A DNA stretch of 64,000 nt from MSPOR6 sp964652195 (GTDB lineage: Bacteria; Poribacteria; WGA-4E; WGA-3G): contig CAZZBB010000052.1 in assembly GCA_964652195.1 (NCBI GenBank), positions 46,565 through 110,564 of the forward strand. Direction: 5' to 3'. This document shows, piece by piece, positions 1 through 8,705 of the stretch. The notes beneath the pieces are model-generated. The model was not told the DNA's origin, searched no databases, and saw nothing but the letters and a program-made list of their open reading frames with translations. The translations under genes and the position numbers were made by a program. Every line of letters starts with the position of its first letter. Position 1 is the first letter of the stretch.

Positions 1-99
1 ACAGCAGCTGACAAAATACAATCTCTAAAAAACGCTGGAATCGCTGTCGCAGAAGACCTTACAACTATTGGTGAAACCGTAGCAGAGGTTATGGCTTAA
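1..99 (+). CDS. sucD: succinyl-CoA ligase alpha subunit, C-terminal fragment
   Basis: The window opens inside a gene; 32 codons and a TAA stop remain. The visible tail (TAADKIQSLKNAGIAV, then a stretch ending in ETVAEVMA) resembles the C-terminal helix of SucD, the NAD/CoA-binding alpha subunit of succinyl-CoA synthetase in the TCA cycle, where an A-x-x-K-x-x-x-L-x-x-A-G-I/V pattern closes the protein. It sits 23 bases before panB on the same strand, so the two may be cotranscribed. The call rests on a short tail only, so another CoA-ligase-type protein cannot be excluded. Confidence 0.6.
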   Translation, partial: TAADKIQSLKNAGIAVAEDLTTIGETVAEVMA

Positions 100-122
100 T
101 CTGAACTTGTTGGGAACAAATA

Positions 123-953
123 ATGAAAAAAGACATTGCTTATCTACAGACTAAGAAACAGCAGAAGCAACCAATAACTGTACTCACATGCTACGATTAC
201 CCAACTGCCTGTTTGCAAGATGCAGCTGGTATAGACATCGTTTTCGTCGGTGATAGTGTTGGAACTAATATCCTCGGCTATAAAAGTGAGATGGAAGTAA
301 CCATGGCAGATATGCTACATCATCTCAAAGCAGTCCAACGCGGTGTTACAAATTCCTACCTACTCATAGATATGCCTTATGCTTCTGACCGTAATCCCAA
401 ACAAGCAATAGCCAACGCCAACCTATTCTTAGATAACGGTGCTGATGGTGTAAAACTGGAGGGTGGTACAGAGAAAGTTCCCATTATATCTGCACTGACT
501 GAGCATGATATTGATGTATGTGCTCATATTGGGTATAATCCACAGATTCATGGTACTGTAGCAGTGACATATGGAAAAACGGTTGCCAAAGCAAAAGAGT
601 TGATTCAAACCGCTGAAGCACTTACAGATGCAGGGGCAAAACTCATAGTCCTTGAGAAAATCACTGAAGAGATCAGCCAAATCATCACCGATTCACTAAA
701 AATTCCTACCATCGGTATAGGTGCAGGTAGGTTTTGTGATGGACAAGTACTCGTTATTAACGATATATTAGGTATCGGTCCACAGTTAAAACACGCAAAA
801 CGGTATCAGGATTACAACCTACTCACCTATGAAGCAATCTGCCAATATAAAAATGAAGTTGAAAACGGTGCTTTTCCAACCGACGCCAACACCACACATA
901 TCTCCGCAGACAAGTTAGCACGAGTTCAGAAGTGGTTTAAATCAGAACCTTAA
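123..953 (+). CDS. panB: 3-methyl-2-oxobutanoate hydroxymethyltransferase
   Basis: 276 residues, the normal length for PanB, which transfers a hydroxymethyl group from 5,10-methylene-tetrahydrofolate to alpha-ketoisovalerate in the first committed step of pantothenate (CoA) synthesis in the cytoplasm. Family signatures are visible: LTCYDYPTA near residue 20, VGDSVG near 43-48 (metal-binding Asp), DMPYAS near 83-88, the KLEGG stretch near 111-115 and GIGAGRFCDGQVLV near 198-211. No panC or panD is in the window. It follows the sucD end by 23 bases. A decayed copy of its last 22 codons lies at 10911-10979, carried along when the neighbouring sigma-WD40 gene was duplicated. Confidence 0.95.
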   Translation: MKKDIAYLQTKKQQKQPITVLTCYDYPTACLQDAAGIDIVFVGDSVGTNILGYKSEMEVTMADMLHHLKAVQRGVTNSYLLIDMPYASDRNPKQAIANANLFLDNGADGVKLEGGTEKVPIISALTEHDIDVCAHIGYNPQIHGTVAVTYGKTVAKAKELIQTAEALTDAGAKLIVLEKITEEISQIITDSLKIPTIGIGAGRFCDGQVLVINDILGIGPQLKHAKRYQDYNLLTYEAICQYKNEVENGAFPTDANTTHISADKLARVQKWFKSEP

Positions 954-969
954 TATATCTCCACATATT

Positions 970-3873
970 TTACTTCTCTTGTATTCCCTTAAGAACTTCC
1001 TCCCAATCCCACAAAAGAATTGTGCCATCATATCCTGTACTCACAAGCGTTTCTCCATCTGATGAAAATAGTAACTTTACAATTACTGCTGTGTGTCCAT
1101 CAAGTGTAGTGAGTTCGTTTCCTGTAGCAATATCCAACAACTTAATTCCACCATCCCAAAGTCCTACAACAAGCACGGAATCATCGGGTGAAAACACCAA
1201 GGCATAACAATTTACATTGGACACTTCTTTAAAGTACGCTTTTTTCCGACTACCAAACAGACAAACCTTTTCAAAATTTCCTACGGCAAGTAGAGACTCA
1301 TCTGCAGAGAATGCCAACGCGGTAATTCGGTTTTTTAACATAAAAAGAAGTCTATTATCCATTTGATCCTCTATTGCATCTCCTGTTATGTCTATTGCAT
1401 CTCCTGTTATGTTAATTCCATTATCTATTCTATCCCCTGTTAAGAAGTTGGTTAACTCATCCCCAGTATTCGTGTTCCATATTTGAACTTTTCCTTGTGA
1501 GTCTCCACTGACAAGTTTTTTTCCATCCCGTGAGAATATTAAGGTAGAGATTTGAGATCTGTTAAGAGACATTTTTAGGATTTTCCCCGTATCTGTGTTC
1601 CACAGGTGGATTCCTCCTGAACTACCGATAGCTAACGTTTTTCCATCGGGTGAAACTACCATTGCTGAAACGTTCCTAACCTTTGGTTTCAAACGTGCTA
1701 TTTCACGATCGGTACGGACATCAGTAAAGTGAATCAGTTTCTGATTGGCTATTGCAAGTCTTTTTCCATCATGCGAAAAGGCTAAGTTCAATAATAAATC
1801 ACAATGCCATTTAGTTTGAAGGTTAGTTTTTCGTTGTGTCTTTAGATCCCAAAAGGTAATTATGCCGTTATATGCTACGCTTGCAAGTGTATTACTATCT
1901 TCTATTATCGCCATCCCTCTTTGTGTATGTGTGTGCTCGGAGATGTGTATTGGTAACGGATTCTTTGCTTCTGTATTCCAAAACAGTACTGTACCATCCG
2001 CACTTGCACTTACAAACATGCTTCCATCTGGTGAGAAAGTTAATGCAGCTATACCGCTGGTATGTCCGGTAAGTGTGGTGAGTAGTTTACCAGTGTCTGT
2101 ATCCCACAACCCCACTGTATAGTCAGCACCTCCACTCACTAACATCTTTCCGTTCGGTGAAAATGCAAAAACTGGAGGATATCCATTTAGCTGACTTTTG
2201 TGTTTTCTGAGGATTATCGGTTTATTATTTCCAGTCGTATCCAACAATAGAGATGTATTTTCACTCCCAAAAGCAAGTTGAGATCCGTCTGGAGAGAATG
2301 CTAATCCTCCGATATGGTCGTTTTTACCCATTTCAAAAGATATTTCTCTTCTGAAAGTTGGAAGTTTTTTCCCTGAGATCGTATCCCATAATTGAATCTT
2401 GCCTTGATTCCTGCCAGACACCCCGCCAATAGCTAATTTATCATGTGTAAGTGCATAGGATTCAATATCAGATCTATCTTTTCGATGCTTTCTGAAAGTT
2501 TTTAGGTTCACTTCTCCTGTTTCAATGTTTTTGTTGCCAAGTGTATCTCCCCATTCCCCCAGACTAATAAGCATCTTGCTATCTTTAGAAAACAGCAATG
2601 CTTCGGAATATGGAATACTTTTCGCAAGTGCTACGCGCTTACCTGTAGAAACTTCCCACAAACGAACTTCCTTTCCATGATATCTGCCACTTCCCCCATA
2701 TCCACCACCATTAGCAAGAAAACGTCCATCTGGTGAAAATGCAAGCGATTCACACACGCCTGGAAACATGGATACTTCCTTCCCTGTTTTTGCATCGTAA
2801 AGCCACACACCGATATTACTGCCTACCGCGAGTAAAGTGCCATCGGGTGAAAACTGCATCGCATTAATTCCACCCTTTCCCAAACGCACTTTCGCCGCTT
2901 CTGGTAATTCCCATTTTGTATAATCTTCTGCTACTTCCTCAGATTGTGTCTCAGCAATTGCTGCAGAGGCGTCATTAGGTTGCTGTTCAGGATTATCGAT
3001 TTTACTCTGAACGTTAGACACATCATTTTGTGTCCGCACATTTGGCTTAGAATCTAAGTTCGCCACTAAAGGTGCGTCCACGATCTCAACTGTCATCTCA
3101 GAATTAGCATCAATGCTATAAGGTTGCTGAAATAGAATTTGGTATTGACTGTTACCAAAACCGAGTATGAGCAATACAACTGCTAACGTGGAGGCTGCGA
3201 TTGTCCATGGAACCAATGGTTTACCACTGGTAGGTGTAGTAGGTTTGACACGCAAAATCTCACGCATCACATTTTCAGTAAGGTGTGGTGAGATTTGGAA
3301 ATTGTCTATCGCCTCTCTGATTATTGTCTCCTCTTTCTTTAAACGCTCCCGTGCACGACGAAGTCGACTCTTAACAGTATTTTCAGAGACACCTAAAAAC
3401 GCACCTATTTCAGAACACGACATCTCACCGAAATAGTGTAAAGTGACTACAGTCCGTTCACTCTCCTCCAGTTTCGCAAGCAGTTTTTTAACCACATCTC
3501 GCTGTGTTTGTGCTGTAATCCGTTCATTTTCTTCAAGCACATGCTCAGAATAGGAAGTTCTATCAGGTTGAATGGCATCCATGTCCTGCATTAACTGTGT
3601 CCGTCGATGCTTTTTATGCAACCATGAGTTACAACGACTCGTGGCAATAACGTAAAGCCAACTTGCGAAACTTTGTGACTGTTTCAATGTTGCAAGTTTG
3701 TTATAGGCTCTTAGGAAAGTATCCTGTGTGATCTCTTCAGCGATGTGGAAATCCCCGATTTTCCACCACACAAGTGTGTGAACCTGTTTTTGATATTTCT
3801 CCACAAGTTCCGCAAAGGCATTATCATCACCTTCAAGGGTAAGATGGATTAATTGTGCTTCACTGTTTTTCAT
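970..3873 (-). CDS. ECF-type sigma factor fused to a transmembrane segment and WD40 propeller (copy 1)
   Basis: 967 residues. Residues about 10-95 are sigma region 2 (core binding and -10 recognition, with the AEEITQDTFLRAY motif at 45-57), residues 127-180 are region 4 (helix-turn-helix SCSEIGAFLGVSENTVKSR), residues 222-241 form one hydrophobic membrane segment, and from about 330 to the end there are roughly 14 WD40-type blades (FSPDG...LWD). With the sigma part in the cytoplasm, a single membrane pass would place the propeller outside the membrane. The start is supported by GGAGG seven bases upstream of the ATG. It converges on panB (16-base gap). A 21-base tandem duplication at 1370-1411 adds repeated ITGDAID residues in one blade loop. 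Paralogues lie at 4117 and 10999. Function is inferred: probably a signal-responsive transcription regulator; no cognate anti-sigma gene is adjacent. Confidence 0.85.
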   Translation of the reverse strand: MKNSEAQLIHLTLEGDDNAFAELVEKYQKQVHTLVWWKIGDFHIAEEITQDTFLRAYNKLATLKQSQSFASWLYVIATSRCNSWLHKKHRRTQLMQDMDAIQPDRTSYSEHVLEENERITAQTQRDVVKKLLAKLEESERTVVTLHYFGEMSCSEIGAFLGVSENTVKSRLRRARERLKKEETIIREAIDNFQISPHLTENVMREILRVKPTTPTSGKPLVPWTIAASTLAVVLLILGFGNSQYQILFQQPYSIDANSEMTVEIVDAPLVANLDSKPNVRTQNDVSNVQSKIDNPEQQPNDASAAIAETQSEEVAEDYTKWELPEAAKVRLGKGGINAMQFSPDGTLLAVGSNIGVWLYDAKTGKEVSMFPGVCESLAFSPDGRFLANGGGYGGSGRYHGKEVRLWEVSTGKRVALAKSIPYSEALLFSKDSKMLISLGEWGDTLGNKNIETGEVNLKTFRKHRKDRSDIESYALTHDKLAIGGVSGRNQGKIQLWDTISGKKLPTFRREISFEMGKNDHIGGLAFSPDGSQLAFGSENTSLLLDTTGNNKPIILRKHKSQLNGYPPVFAFSPNGKMLVSGGADYTVGLWDTDTGKLLTTLTGHTSGIAALTFSPDGSMFVSASADGTVLFWNTEAKNPLPIHISEHTHTQRGMAIIEDSNTLASVAYNGIITFWDLKTQRKTNLQTKWHCDLLLNLAFSHDGKRLAIANQKLIHFTDVRTDREIARLKPKVRNVSAMVVSPDGKTLAIGSSGGIHLWNTDTGKILKMSLNRSQISTLIFSRDGKKLVSGDSQGKVQIWNTNTGDELTNFLTGDRIDNGINITGDAIDITGDAIEDQMDNRLLFMLKNRITALAFSADESLLAVGNFEKVCLFGSRKKAYFKEVSNVNCYALVFSPDDSVLVVGLWDGGIKLLDIATGNELTTLDGHTAVIVKLLFSSDGETLVSTGYDGTILLWDWEEVLKGIQEK
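1370..1411. repeat. 21-bp tandem duplication inside WD40 blade
   Basis: Two identical head-to-tail 21-base units (1370-1390 and 1391-1411), followed by a weaker third unit. In frame on the minus strand they encode repeated ITGDAID/E residues in an inter-blade loop that is absent from the paralogue at 10999. It looks like recent slippage expansion. Confidence 0.8.
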
Positions 3874-3920
3874 GGTTTACCTCCGATTTCACCCTATAGT
3901 GACACTGTGAAATGGTGAAT

Positions 3921-3938
3921 CGGGTGCATAATTCTGCA
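3921..3938 (-). promoter_or_regulatory. motif shared upstream of the sigma-WD40 genes (copy 1)
   Basis: On the plus strand this reads CGGGTGCATAATTCTGCA; the same 18 bases occur at 6693-6710 and the core GGGTGCATAATT at 13974-13985, each about 45-65 bases upstream of the ATG of one of the three sigma-WD40 genes. In the direction of transcription it is TGCAGAATTATGCACCC. Its position fits a promoter -10 region or an operator, possibly a self-recognised sigma site. The role is inferred from position and conservation only. Confidence 0.6.
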
Positions 3939-4116
3939 CAAATTGGGTGGTGAATTCGTGGTGAATAAGAGTTAGAGGCTAATGTCAAGAATGAGTGCGG
4001 ACAGAATTTTAACCCGCGTGGCTATTGCCTTCATTAAAGCAATAGCACTTAAATCATACATGAGCCGAGTTAGAGATGCATCCTACATGACGCTTATACT
4101 GTATATGCTGCCAAGA

Positions 4117-6627
4117 TCACTTTCCAAGTTCCCATATGATCATAGTTCCATCCGCACTTCCACTTGCGATGGTTTTTCCATCTGGGTTAAACACCACACT
4201 TTGAACCGAATCTTTATGTCCAGATAGGGTACGGATATGTTCACCAGTTTCAACATTCCATAGACGGATGGTTCTATCATGACTTCCACTTGCGATTGTT
4301 TTTCCATCTGGACTAAAAGACACACTGCGAACATTACTCGTATGTCCTGATAAGGTACGGATATGTTCTCCTGTTTTAACATCCCATAGACGAATGGTGC
4401 CGTCCGTGCTGCTACTTACGATTGTTTTTCCATCTGGGTTAAACACCACACTTTGAACCGTATCTCTATGTCCATATAGCGTTCGGATATGTTCTCCTGT
4501 TTCAACATCCCATAGACGGATTGTAGTGTCAATACTCCCACTTGCGATTATGATACCATCTGGGCTAAATGACACGGTATAGACATTACTTGTATGTCCT
4601 GATAAGGTACGGATATGTTCTCCTGTTTTAACATCCCATAGTCGAATGGTGTCATCTCCACCTCCACCCGCTATCATGGTACCATCTGGACTAAACGACA
4701 CGCTATCACACCAACCTCTATACCCCGAAAGTGTGCGGATATGTTCTCCTGTTTCAACATCCCATAGACGAATGGTTCTGTCACTGTCGCTTCCACTTGC
4801 AATTATGTTACCATCCGGGCTATACAGGACACTGTCGATTGAAGCATTATGTCTTGTTGAAATTGTGCGGATATGTTCTCCTGTGTGAGCATCCCACAGA
4901 CGAATGTCAAAAGTACATGCCCCGATAATTGTGTTTCCATCTGGACTATAAGAGACACTTCTTACTACCCGCATATGCTCCGATATTGTACGGATATGTT
5001 CTCCTGTGTGAGCGTGCGACAGACGGATGCTTTCACCCAGGTTACCACTCCAACCTGCAGTTGCGATAGTTAAGCCATCCGGACTAAACGACACGCTGTC
5101 GACCTCACCCCTATGGTGCCATTTTTTGAGATGTGTTCCAGTTTCTGTGTGCCACAGACGGGATGTGTTGTCCATACTGCTACTTGCGATAAAACGTCCA
5201 TCTGGACTAAACGACACACTGTATACATCACCTGAATGCCCCGTTAACGTCCGAAGGTGTGTACCATCGTGTGCGTTCCATAGATGGATCGCATTGTCAT
5301 CACCACCACTTGCGATGATGCGTCCATCCGGACTAAACAACACACAATTGACATTATCCGTATGTCCTGATAGTGTTCGTATATGTTGTCCCGTATCCAT
5401 CTCCCACAAACAGATGGTGTCGTCATCACTTCCACTAACGATTATTTTCCCATCCGGACTAAAAGACACGCTATTCACATCATCATTATGACCAGATAGA
5501 GTACGAATATGTTCACCAGTTACCACATCCCACATACAAATGGTACGGTCACCACTCCCACTTACGATTGTCGTACCATCCGGACTAAAAGACACACTAT
5601 TCACATCCTTCGTATGTCTCAACATAGTGTGGACATTCTCACCAGTTTCGACATCCCACAGACGGATGCTTTTGTCTTTACTTCCGCTTACGATTGTCAT
5701 ACCATCCGGATTAAAAGACACACTGAGCACCATATCCGTATGACCCATGAATAGATCAAGTTCTTCACCCGTCTGTGAATTGTAAATCCAAATACCGATT
5801 GAACTTGCAACAGCAAACTTTGCGCCATCAGGAGAATAAACTATTTCTTTTATATCACCTTTACCGTGTCGTATTTTTGCACCATGAGGTAATTGCCATT
5901 TTGTATAATCATGAACAATTCTATCCGCTTGTACTTCTTCAGAAAACGCGGAAACGTTATGAGGTTGCAGCGCAGAAACATTATCTTCACTCTGAACATT
6001 GACACTGCCAATTTTCATTCTCACATCTGGATCTACCTTCAAGTTTGCTACTATAGGTATATCAAGAATATCAACAGTCATCTCCGTTTTCGCATCAATA
6101 CTATAAGGTTGCAGGAATCGAATTTGGTATTGACTGTTTCCAAAACCAAGTATGAGTAATACAACTGCTAACGTAGACGCAGCAAGTGTCATAACAGTCC
6201 GTTCACTTTCCTTAAGTTTCGCAAGCAGTTTTTGAACAACATCGCGTTTTGCTTGTCTAGACATACGCTCGTTTTCTTCAACAACATATTCGGAGTACGC
6301 TGCTTTTTCTAACTGCTCCTTGTCTGCCTGCTCCAGATGATCCAATGATTGTGTCTGCAAACGCTTTTTTCGCAGCCATGAACTGCAGCTGTTCGCTGCA
6401 ATTTCATAGAGCCAACTCGCAAACTGTTGAGGCTTCTTTAGAGTTGTCAATCGCTTGTATGCCTTCAAGAATGTATCCTGCGTTATCTCCTCAGCGATAT
6501 GAAAATCTCCGATTTTTCGCCACGCAAGCGCATGAACCTGCTTCTGGTATTTTCTCACAAGCACAGAAAAAGCGTCATCATCACCTGAAAGAACGCGTTG
6601 TATAAGTTCAACATCTTTGTTTCTCAT
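4117..6627 (-). CDS. sigma region 2 - transmembrane - 14-blade WD40 protein lacking sigma region 4 (copy 2)
   Basis: 836 residues. Sigma region 2 (residues 10-95, AEEITQDTFLKAY) is intact, but the sequence jumps from SERTVMTL (ending at residue 148) straight into AASTLAVVLLILGFG, the membrane segment. Compared with copy 1 about 80 residues are missing in frame: all of the region 4 helix-turn-helix and its linker. The rest (residues about 245-836) is 14 very regular WD40 repeats of about 42 residues (SVSFSPDG, IASGSxDxTIRLWD, TGEHIRTLSGH), which would make two seven-bladed propellers. Start: ATG with CGGAGG six bases upstream. Without region 4 it should bind core polymerase poorly and not read a -35 element, so it may act as a modulator or be on the way to becoming a pure WD40 receptor. 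The reading frame is open throughout, so it is not an obvious pseudogene. Confidence 0.85.
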   Translation of the reverse strand: MRNKDVELIQRVLSGDDDAFSVLVRKYQKQVHALAWRKIGDFHIAEEITQDTFLKAYKRLTTLKKPQQFASWLYEIAANSCSSWLRKKRLQTQSLDHLEQADKEQLEKAAYSEYVVEENERMSRQAKRDVVQKLLAKLKESERTVMTLAASTLAVVLLILGFGNSQYQIRFLQPYSIDAKTEMTVDILDIPIVANLKVDPDVRMKIGSVNVQSEDNVSALQPHNVSAFSEEVQADRIVHDYTKWQLPHGAKIRHGKGDIKEIVYSPDGAKFAVASSIGIWIYNSQTGEELDLFMGHTDMVLSVSFNPDGMTIVSGSKDKSIRLWDVETGENVHTMLRHTKDVNSVSFSPDGTTIVSGSGDRTICMWDVVTGEHIRTLSGHNDDVNSVSFSPDGKIIVSGSDDDTICLWEMDTGQHIRTLSGHTDNVNCVLFSPDGRIIASGGDDNAIHLWNAHDGTHLRTLTGHSGDVYSVSFSPDGRFIASSSMDNTSRLWHTETGTHLKKWHHRGEVDSVSFSPDGLTIATAGWSGNLGESIRLSHAHTGEHIRTISEHMRVVRSVSYSPDGNTIIGACTFDIRLWDAHTGEHIRTISTRHNASIDSVLYSPDGNIIASGSDSDRTIRLWDVETGEHIRTLSGYRGWCDSVSFSPDGTMIAGGGGDDTIRLWDVKTGEHIRTLSGHTSNVYTVSFSPDGIIIASGSIDTTIRLWDVETGEHIRTLYGHRDTVQSVVFNPDGKTIVSSSTDGTIRLWDVKTGEHIRTLSGHTSNVRSVSFSPDGKTIASGSHDRTIRLWNVETGEHIRTLSGHKDSVQSVVFNPDGKTIASGSADGTMIIWELGK
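4120..5850 (-). repeat. tandem 126-bp WD40-coding repeats
   Basis: About fourteen tandem units of roughly 126 bases encode the propeller blades of the 836-residue protein. Several neighbouring units (for example those at about 4200-4330, 4330-4460 and 4590-4730) are nearly identical over their ACGGATATGTTCTCCTG part and the PDGKTIASGS part. The DNA-level likeness shows recent unit duplication or gene conversion, and the array is prone to assembly error. Confidence 0.8.
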
Positions 6628-6692
6628 TTAGTACCTCCGAAAAGGATACAACTCATTGGTTTTATAAATAATGAACCTACTTAGGAAGGCAA

Positions 6693-6710
6693 CGGGTGCA
6701 TAATTCTGCA
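6693..6710 (-). promoter_or_regulatory. motif shared upstream of the sigma-WD40 genes (copy 2)
   Basis: Identical 18-base copy of the motif at 3921-3938, here 66 bases upstream of the ATG at 6627. On the coding strand a TATAAT also lies about 36 bases further upstream (6730-6735 region), so the motif may be an operator in a leader rather than the -10 itself. Confidence 0.6.
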
Positions 6711-6871
6711 AAAAAACCTCCTGACCTATTATACCATGTGTTCCCCGCAAATAGTGGAATGATTATAGACTATCCGCAACCTGTCTGAACCAATTATTTT
6801 TTGTGAATTTTTTCTGGAATCAAATACTCTAATGATACAATTCAATCTACTATTAACTTAAGAGGAATTAC

Positions 6872-8602
6872 ATGTTATTTCAAAAGCAGGTAAAAATATA
6901 TCTATCGATTTGCATTGTATTTGTAATGCTGGTATTAGGCGTTTGCTGTATCAACATTAGTAGTGCAGAACTGATGGGACTGGGTTCAAGTGTAAGTCTA
7001 TTTGAACTTGAAAAATCTGCCGAAGGGAAAGCATATATCACAGTTGCAGCATCAGCCAAACGCGCATATATGAATCACCTATCCGACCCAAGTAATACTG
7101 AACCATTAGAGAAATTGGTTGCGATATCAAACGACTTTCTCTCTAAGTATCCATCATCTGAATGGATTGCTGAAATCAGCTTCTATCATGGCAAGGCTTT
7201 GTTGCATTTAGGACACCTTGAAACAGGGATTGCTACTCTTGAAAAACTAATTACAGATACCCCACCAGATCATGCTGTTGTAACACGGTATACTGATTAT
7301 AGTAAAGACGCGATACGGTGGTATCCATTTGAACGTGCTTTGCTGGAAATAGGTTTGGCTTACGACAAACTCAAACAGCATGACACAGCAGATGCCATCT
7401 ATAAAAAACTGATAACGCAACCGGAGTTTATAGGAGGAATGCAAGCAGAAATTGCAAGACAGATGCTTGGACTTGATAAGGCTTTAAGAATAGAAAATGT
7501 TCCTATATTACATAACGTGTGGATAGGTAAAACAACACCGAATTTTCGTTTGGAAAACAAACAGTGGAAAGAACCATCCTTACATCAACACCGTGGACAA
7601 GTTGTCTTACTCTACTACGGTGCAACAAACAGGAAGGTGCTACTAAATCTGATGAAGATTCATAACAAATATGAGAACCAAGAATTCCAGATCATTACTG
7701 CAAATGCAGACCTATCCGATACATCACAGTCTAAATCTATCCTCAAAAATGGTTCCGCTTGGTTACACTATCGCGATAGATATGGGAAGATCGTTGATAT
7801 ATTTCAGATACGCAGCATTCCCGCAATCTTTCTGATTGATAGTGAAGGGACAGTACGAAAAACACAACTCAACGAAGCTACCCTTGAGAAAGCAGTAGAT
7901 GAACTGATTGCAGAAAACAACGCAACTTATGATGATCCGAGAACACAAGAGGTTATCACAGCAGCACTTGAAGCACACGGAGGAATTGAGAAGCTACAAA
8001 AAGTGGAGAGTTTTGTGTATAACTATCACACTGTTGGATACCGTAAGGACGGGTCTATTGACAATGAGCGTAACGGTATATACTACAGTTACAGAGATAA
8101 ATATCGTTTAGAAAATCTGACCGACATTGATAAACAGTCCATCCGGATATTTGATGGTGAAGCAGTATACGAGAAAAAAGGGAACATACCATATAAAAAG
8201 TTACCACCTCAACATGCTGAGTCTGTGATGGATCACTATAAAGATAGTGTATTCACTGAACCAATTTGGCTCATAACTACACTCGCTACTAATGAGTTGC
8301 CTATTCAATATGTGGGGACAGAAAACGTGGAGGGTACGCTTACTTCTGTATTACGTGTTCGGCAACCTTCTGGCACACCGATCAAAATCTTCATCAGTGA
8401 AAAAACGGGCTACATTATCCAGTATGTAATTGAACAAGGTCCCGTAAACATGGTTATATCTTTGGGACAATATAAAGATATAGATGGCATTAAATTTCCG
8501 CATCATTGGGTTGTAAAGTACTATTATCACACTGAGTCTTCTTACAGAGATGTCCGTTTCAACGTTGAAATTGATCCTAAACTCTTTAGTCCAAAAGAGT
8601 AG
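6872..8602 (+). CDS. exported protein with TPR-like, cysteine-free redoxin-like and LolA-like regions
   Basis: 576 residues. Residues 1-33 form a signal peptide or N-terminal anchor (basic start, hydrophobic core, then SSAE), so the protein should be periplasmic. Residues about 40-180 are helical with TPR character (a LLHLGHLETGIATLEKL stretch). Residues about 205-340 look like an AhpC/thioredoxin fold: IGKTTPNFRL, then GQVVLLYYGATN where the C-x-x-C would be, and the cis-proline loop IRSIPAIFLIDSEG. No cysteine is present at the active site, so redox activity is unlikely. Residues about 350-576 resemble the LolA/outer-membrane lipoprotein-sorting fold (ALEAHGGIEKLQKVESF at its start, FPHHW near the end). 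A GAGG-containing ribosome site precedes the ATG. The exact role is unknown; lipid or protein binding in the envelope is a guess. Confidence 0.7.
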   Translation: MLFQKQVKIYLSICIVFVMLVLGVCCINISSAELMGLGSSVSLFELEKSAEGKAYITVAASAKRAYMNHLSDPSNTEPLEKLVAISNDFLSKYPSSEWIAEISFYHGKALLHLGHLETGIATLEKLITDTPPDHAVVTRYTDYSKDAIRWYPFERALLEIGLAYDKLKQHDTADAIYKKLITQPEFIGGMQAEIARQMLGLDKALRIENVPILHNVWIGKTTPNFRLENKQWKEPSLHQHRGQVVLLYYGATNRKVLLNLMKIHNKYENQEFQIITANADLSDTSQSKSILKNGSAWLHYRDRYGKIVDIFQIRSIPAIFLIDSEGTVRKTQLNEATLEKAVDELIAENNATYDDPRTQEVITAALEAHGGIEKLQKVESFVYNYHTVGYRKDGSIDNERNGIYYSYRDKYRLENLTDIDKQSIRIFDGEAVYEKKGNIPYKKLPPQHAESVMDHYKDSVFTEPIWLITTLATNELPIQYVGTENVEGTLTSVLRVRQPSGTPIKIFISEKTGYIIQYVIEQGPVNMVISLGQYKDIDGIKFPHHWVVKYYYHTESSYRDVRFNVEIDPKLFSPKE

Positions 8603-8607
8603 AACTT

Positions 8608-8696
8608 ATACCATTTCTATTTGAAAATGCGTCTTTATCGTAGCATAAACTGACAATTTGCGCTAAAAAAGAGACATCATATAACAGAAATGGTTA
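8608..8696. mobile_element. MITE-like element, ATACCATTTCT family, copy A
   Basis: An 89-base non-coding element between convergent genes. The left end ATACCATTTCT (8608-8618) pairs with AGAAATGGTTA (8686-8696), a 9 of 11 match. The inside holds GTAGCATAAACTGACAATTT, which recurs in copy B. No transposase is encoded. Related copies are at 10559-10657, 32167-32279 and, decayed, near 63600. Confidence 0.65.
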
Positions 8697-8705
8697 GTTG
8701 TTATA

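Noticed and set aside
4120..5850. Regular short repeats that could look like a CRISPR array
   Set aside because: Units are about 126 bases, all in one open reading frame and encode WD40 blades; there are no unique spacers and no cas genes.
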